This document shows, piece by piece, positions 60,565 through 64,000 of a DNA stretch of 64,000 bases. The translations under genes were made by a program, and so were the position numbers. The notes under the pieces are model-generated. The model worked only from the letters and a program-made list of their open reading frames with translations. It did no database searches and was not told the DNA's origin. Source of the stretch: UBA2031 sp037189985. Lineage in GTDB: Bacteria; Pseudomonadota; Gammaproteobacteria; Pseudomonadales; Moraxellaceae. The DNA is taken from positions 1 to 64,000 of the forward strand of contig JBBCJX010000024.1 of the NCBI GenBank assembly GCA_037189985.1. The letters run 5' to 3'. Position 1 is the stretch's first letter. Each line of letters starts with the position of its first letter.

Positions 60565-61260
60565 GTGACTGATACCGAGAACAAACCCTTCATGCGCCGC
60601 ATCCAGACATTCATGCGGCGCTCATCGCCTTTCACGGCCTCGCAAAAGCAGGGCATGGAGGAATTCGCATCGCGCTTCCTGCTTCCGCGCAGCCGGGCAG
60701 TTTTCGATGCCCAAGCCGTTTTCAGCCGTGAAGCGCCGCTGACGGTTGAGATCGGTTTCGGCATGGGCCACACGCTGGCAGAAATGGCACTGGCGGCTCC
60801 CGAGCGCGACTTTGTCGGGATAGAAATCCATGAGCCCGGCGTGGCACAGCTCTGCTTCGAGCTTGGCACGCGCAATATCTCCAACGTGCGCATTCTGGAT
60901 GAAGACGCCCTCGAGTTGCTGGAGCAGTGCTTTACCGATGGCAGCGTGGATACGGTGCAGCTCTATTTCCCGGACCCCTGGCAGAAAGCACGCCACTACA
61001 AACGTCGTTTCGTGAATCACGCCAATGCAGAGCTGGTGCGCCGCAAGCTGAAGACAGGCGGTCTTTTCCATATGGCAACCGACTGGCAGAACTACGCCGA
61101 ATGGATGCTGGAACACATGGAGACCGCACCCGGCTACGAGAATATCGCAGGCCCCGGGCTCTACCATCCGCGCCCGAATTTCCGCCCGCTGACCAAGTTC
61201 GAGGCACGCGGCCATCGCGCCGGCCATGGCGTATGGGACCTGATTTACCGCAAGCAATGA
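60565..61260 (+). CDS. trmB: tRNA (guanine(46)-N7)-methyltransferase
   Basis: 231-residue SAM enzyme making m7G46 in tRNA. EIGFGMGHTLAEMA, GIEIHEPGV, FPDPWQKARHYKRR and the C-terminal TKFEARGHRAGHGVWDL motifs are clear. GTG 60565 matches homologue length (MTDTENK...); the frame is open further up, overlapping thiG, with ATG 60475 as an alternative. In pseudomonads trmB also follows thiG. Confidence 0.94.
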   Translation: MTDTENKPFMRRIQTFMRRSSPFTASQKQGMEEFASRFLLPRSRAVFDAQAVFSREAPLTVEIGFGMGHTLAEMALAAPERDFVGIEIHEPGVAQLCFELGTRNISNVRILDEDALELLEQCFTDGSVDTVQLYFPDPWQKARHYKRRFVNHANAELVRRKLKTGGLFHMATDWQNYAEWMLEHMETAPGYENIAGPGLYHPRPNFRPLTKFEARGHRAGHGVWDLIYRKQ

Positions 61261-61267
61261 GCGCCGC

Positions 61268-62422
61268 TCAGGCCAGAAAGGTTTCCAGTACGGTATTGAG
61301 GTAATTGAAGCCGGTGGCTGTGCAGGCCAGCCGGTTCTCGTCTGCCACCAAAAGGCCCTGTGTCCGCAAATCCGCAAGTTGTGTGGCGATACTTCCGAGA
61401 GGAACGCCACAACGCGGCTCGAACAATGCTGCCGGCACACCGTTTTTCAAGCGCAAGGCATTCAGCATGAGTTCGAAGACAAGTTCTTCGTCGCGCACAA
61501 ACCCCGAGGATGCCGTGAACTTTCCCGAACCTCTGGCCGCCAGATAATCCCTCGGCAAACGTGTCTTGTTGTAGCGGAAAACACCGCCCTCGCGCGTGAT
61601 CTTTCCATGCGCGCCGGCACCCAGCGCCAGATAGTCGCCAAATTCCCAGTAATTACGATTGTGACGGCACTCCTTTCCGTTACGGGCATAGGCCGAGACT
61701 TCGTACTGGTCATAACCGGCACCCGCCAGTATTTCCTGCCCTGCCTCCTGTATTGCCCAGAGCGTATCGTCGCCGGGCAATACCGGCGGATCACGATAGA
61801 AAACCGTATTGGGCTCTATGGTGAGCTGGTACCAGGAAAGATGCGTGGGCCCGAGTGCAATGGCCTGCTCCACATCAGCCACTGCTTCTTCCAGGGACTG
61901 CCCAGGCAAGCCGTGCATGAGATCGATATTGAAGTTATCGAAGCCGGCTTTGCATGCCGCCTCCGCCGCATGCAAAGCCTCATCACGACCATGGATACGG
62001 CCCAGTGCTTTCAATTTTCCGGGGGAAAAGCTTTGCACACCAATGGACAAACGATTGATGCCTAGCGCGCGATAAGCGCTGAACTTCTCCTGCTCCACCG
62101 TTCCCGGATTGGCTTCCAGCGTGATCTCGATATCAGACGCGAAAACCAGATGCTTCTGCAGGCCGGCAAAGATCGCCTCGTAAGCCCCCGGCGAAAACAA
62201 TGAAGGCGTACCACCTCCGATGAAAATGGAGGATATTTTCCTCCCCTGAAAAAAATCCGGGTACTGCCGTAGATCATGTTGCAAGTCGGCCAACAATGCC
62301 TGAACGTAGTCTGCCTCCGGAATGGCGGGGCCCGCCTCATGGGAGTTGAAATCACAGTAGGGGCATTTGCGCACGCACCAAGGCACATGGAGATAGAGCG
62401 CGAGCGGCGGCAGTGCGATCAT
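61268..62422 (-). CDS. hemW: HemW haem chaperone (radical SAM)
   Basis: 384-residue radical SAM protein with the CxxxCxxC cluster motif CVRKCPYC followed by DFNSHE. Long misnamed coproporphyrinogen oxidase, it is thought to deliver haem. The SAM-binding GGGTPS and the C-terminal HemN-type domain are present. ATG 62422 is preferred over 62455. Converges with trmB. Confidence 0.94.
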   Translation of the reverse strand: MIALPPLALYLHVPWCVRKCPYCDFNSHEAGPAIPEADYVQALLADLQHDLRQYPDFFQGRKISSIFIGGGTPSLFSPGAYEAIFAGLQKHLVFASDIEITLEANPGTVEQEKFSAYRALGINRLSIGVQSFSPGKLKALGRIHGRDEALHAAEAACKAGFDNFNIDLMHGLPGQSLEEAVADVEQAIALGPTHLSWYQLTIEPNTVFYRDPPVLPGDDTLWAIQEAGQEILAGAGYDQYEVSAYARNGKECRHNRNYWEFGDYLALGAGAHGKITREGGVFRYNKTRLPRDYLAARGSGKFTASSGFVRDEELVFELMLNALRLKNGVPAALFEPRCGVPLGSIATQLADLRTQGLLVADENRLACTATGFNYLNTVLETFLA

Positions 62423-62467
62423 GGGTGTGGCTTCAATACAGGCTTCGAAAAGCAAAGGGGAATGGAA

Positions 62468-62923
62468 ATGGCCTGCTGGCTATTGAAATCCGAACCGTCG
62501 GTGTTTTCCATCGACGATCTGCAAAAGCGCGGCACTTCCCTGTGGGATGGTGTACGCAACTATCAGGCCCGCAACTTCATGCGTGAGATGAAGGTGGGTG
62601 ACCAGGCTTTCTTTTATCACTCTAGCTGTCCGGAACCCGGCATCGTCGGCCTCATGACCATTACAAAGCCGGCCTATTCCGATCCCACCCAGTTCGATCC
62701 GGAAAGCCCGTACCACGATCCCAAATCGGCCCGGGACAAGCCACGCTGGGACAGTGTCGATGTGCGCTTCCAGGAGAAATTTCATGCAGTTCTCCCGCTC
62801 GCCACGCTCAAGGCCGCTGCGGCGCTTTCCGGCCTGGCGCTTGTACAAAAAGGTTCGCGACTTTCCGTCATGCCCGTCAGTGACAAGGAGTGGCAAATCA
62901 TCCTTGGACTTGCCAGGTCGTAA
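62468..62923 (+). CDS. EVE-domain protein
   Basis: 151-residue protein consisting of one EVE (PUA-like) domain: CWLLKSEPSVFSIDDL, WDGVRNYQARNFMREMKVGDQAFFYHS and PEPGIVGLMTI. The fold reads modified bases in DNA or RNA in related proteins; the housekeeping version is of unknown role. ATG 62468 is chosen over 62462 because GGGG is 7 bases from it. It is divergent from hemW by 45 bases and converges on rdgB. Confidence 0.92.
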   Translation: MACWLLKSEPSVFSIDDLQKRGTSLWDGVRNYQARNFMREMKVGDQAFFYHSSCPEPGIVGLMTITKPAYSDPTQFDPESPYHDPKSARDKPRWDSVDVRFQEKFHAVLPLATLKAAAALSGLALVQKGSRLSVMPVSDKEWQIILGLARS

Positions 62924-62929
62924 GGCTGC

Positions 62930-63532
62930 CTACGACAGGAAATCAGAAATGCCTGCTTTCAGCTGCTGCAAGGCACGGGCTCGATGACTGATCTCGTTCT
63001 TGCGTTCACGCGGCAGCTCGGCGCTGCTCATTGCCTCGCCGGGCACATAGAACAGCGGATCATAACCAAAGCCCTGTTCACCGCGCGCTGATGCCAGAAT
63101 TTCTCCCTCCCATACCGCCTGACACAACAGCGGCAGGGGGTCATCGGCATGGCGCACCAGCGCCAGCACGCAGACAAAGCGGGCTGTCAACGGACTGCTT
63201 CCGCGCAGGGGCAGAAGGGCCTGCAAAAGCTTCTCGTTGTTGCTGGCATCCGTGGCACCTTCGCCGGAATAGCGTGCGGAATAAATGCCAGGTGCGCCAC
63301 CCAGCACATCCACACAAAGACCGGAATCATCTGCCAGTGCAGGCAGTCCTGTGGCGCGGGCGGCATGGCGTGCTTTCAGGATGGCGTTCTCGACAAAGCT
63401 GAGGCCGATCTCCTCGGCATCACTCACGCCCAGGGATTTCTGCGAAATGACTTCAAGACCGCTGTCTTGCAACAGGGCCTGGAGCTCTTTCAGTTTTCCG
63501 GCGTTGCCGGTCGCGATAACGATTCTGGACAT
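62930..63532 (-). CDS. rdgB: Non-canonical purine NTP pyrophosphatase RdgB
   Basis: 200-residue enzyme that hydrolyses ITP, dITP and XTP to keep deaminated purines out of nucleic acids. IATGNAGKLKEL, SFVENAILKARHAA, ALADDSGLCVDVL and GFGYDPLFYVP are present. It lies 9 bases after metW, a conserved metW-rdgB order. Confidence 0.96.
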   Translation of the reverse strand: MSRIVIATGNAGKLKELQALLQDSGLEVISQKSLGVSDAEEIGLSFVENAILKARHAARATGLPALADDSGLCVDVLGGAPGIYSARYSGEGATDASNNEKLLQALLPLRGSSPLTARFVCVLALVRHADDPLPLLCQAVWEGEILASARGEQGFGYDPLFYVPGEAMSSAELPRERKNEISHRARALQQLKAGISDFLS

Positions 63533-63541
63533 GGCAGCTGC

Positions 63542-64000
63542 TCAGACAGCAACACGGAAAGGCAGGGGCTTGCGTGTCACCCGGTAGATGGCGATTTCGC
63601 CAAAAAGATTGGGGAAGAGGCGTGCCAGAATGCTGCCCTGCTGTCCCCCGTCCACTGCCAGCCGGTCCAGCACGACGATGTTCTTAGCGGCACAGAGCGC
63701 ATCAAAATCATGAAAGGTGCAAAGATGGATGTTGGGCGTGTTGTACCAGGTATACGGCAGGGCTTCGGATACCGGCATCATGCCCTTCAGCGTGAGATAA
63801 AAGCGTGTTGTCCAGTGCGCAAAGTTCGGGAAGGTAATGATGGCCTCACGCCCCACGCGCAGCATGTCGTCCAGCAGCGCATCCGGCTTTTCCACCGCCT
63901 GCAGAGCCTGCGTCATGATGACGGTGTCGAAGCTGGCATCGCGGAAATTGTCCAGCCCGAGATTGAGGTTCTGCTCAATCACGTTCACGCCGCGATAAAC
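63542..64000 (-). CDS. metW: MetW methionine biosynthesis protein (partial)
   Basis: 153 residues of the C-terminal part; the start lies beyond the window edge and the frame stays open to base 64000. The methyltransferase-like MetW pattern is clear (VYRGVNVIEQNLNLGL, FDTVIMTQALQAVEKPD, EAIITFPNFAHW and YTWYNTPNIHLCTFHDFD). MetW partners the homoserine O-acyltransferase MetX in methionine synthesis, so metX should lie upstream outside the window. Confidence 0.93.
   Translation of the reverse strand, partial: VYRGVNVIEQNLNLGLDNFRDASFDTVIMTQALQAVEKPDALLDDMLRVGREAIITFPNFAHWTTRFYLTLKGMMPVSEALPYTWYNTPNIHLCTFHDFDALCAAKNIVVLDRLAVDGGQQGSILARLFPNLFGEIAIYRVTRKPLPFRVAV

Noticed and set aside
1..64000. 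tRNA, rRNA, CRISPR arrays, prophage and insertion sequences
   Set aside because: Intergenic gaps were inspected; no cloverleaf, spaced direct repeats, integrase or transposase was found.

Overview
The window is a gene-dense chromosomal segment of a gammaproteobacterium from, or close to, the Pseudomonadales. Evidence: a complete Pil-Chp (pilGHIJK-chpABC) twitching-motility chemosensory cluster, a membrane-anchored long-form AlgC, SlmA, the argB-algC-dut-coaBC-radC-rpmBG block, and an fdx-coaD-GMC-ALDH-tetR / rsmD-M16-ftsYEX-rpoH-thiSG-trmB-hemW-rdgB-metW order that, from memory, closely follows Pseudomonas aeruginosa. Genus cannot be fixed from the sequence alone. No rRNA, tRNA, CRISPR, phage or IS element was seen.

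Layout. 0-7.6 kb (+): metF, an Xre-RES toxin-antitoxin pair that runs by stop/start overlaps into bioA and rsmE, then ggt, a DAACS symporter and a YgiW-like protein. 7.6-30.9 kb (almost all -): cytochrome b561, a thiosulfate/sulfate uptake set (cysP-cysT-cysW, no ATPase), the Pil-Chp cluster with a ~2500-residue ChpA, a second set (sbp, molbindin, PhoB-type regulator lacking the phosphoacceptor Asp, cysT-cysW-cysA) and a TauE/SafE permease. 31-40 kb: hypothetical protein, slmA, argB, algC, dut, coaBC, radC, rpmB-rpmG, mutM. 40.4-45.8 kb: ferredoxin, coaD, a GMC alcohol dehydrogenase with a Tat-exported partner, an aldehyde dehydrogenase and its divergent TetR regulator. 45.9-50 kb: accessory pair of a large Ig-repeat lipoprotein and a small outer-membrane barrel. 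50-64 kb: hydrolase, rsmD, paired M16 peptidases, ftsY, an AT-rich methyltransferase inserted between ftsY and ftsE, ftsX, rpoH, DUF423, thiS-thiG, trmB, hemW, an EVE-domain protein, rdgB and partial metW.

How the genes work together. The Pil-Chp genes form one phosphorelay (PilJ receptor, PilI/ChpC adaptors, ChpA kinase, PilG/PilH receivers, PilK/ChpB adaptation enzymes). The two sulfur uptake sets probably share the single CysA. The GMC and aldehyde dehydrogenases make a two-step alcohol-to-acid route under TetR control.

Points of most interest: a near-perfect CIRCE (HrcA operator) over the likely rpoH promoter; the toxin-antitoxin pair embedded in the biotin operon with twin palindromic operators; the low-GC methyltransferase seamlessly inserted into the ftsY-ftsE-ftsX operon; the phosphorylation-dead regulator plus molbindin inside the sulfate operon; and a TetR operator sitting exactly between -35 and -10 of the aldehyde dehydrogenase promoter.
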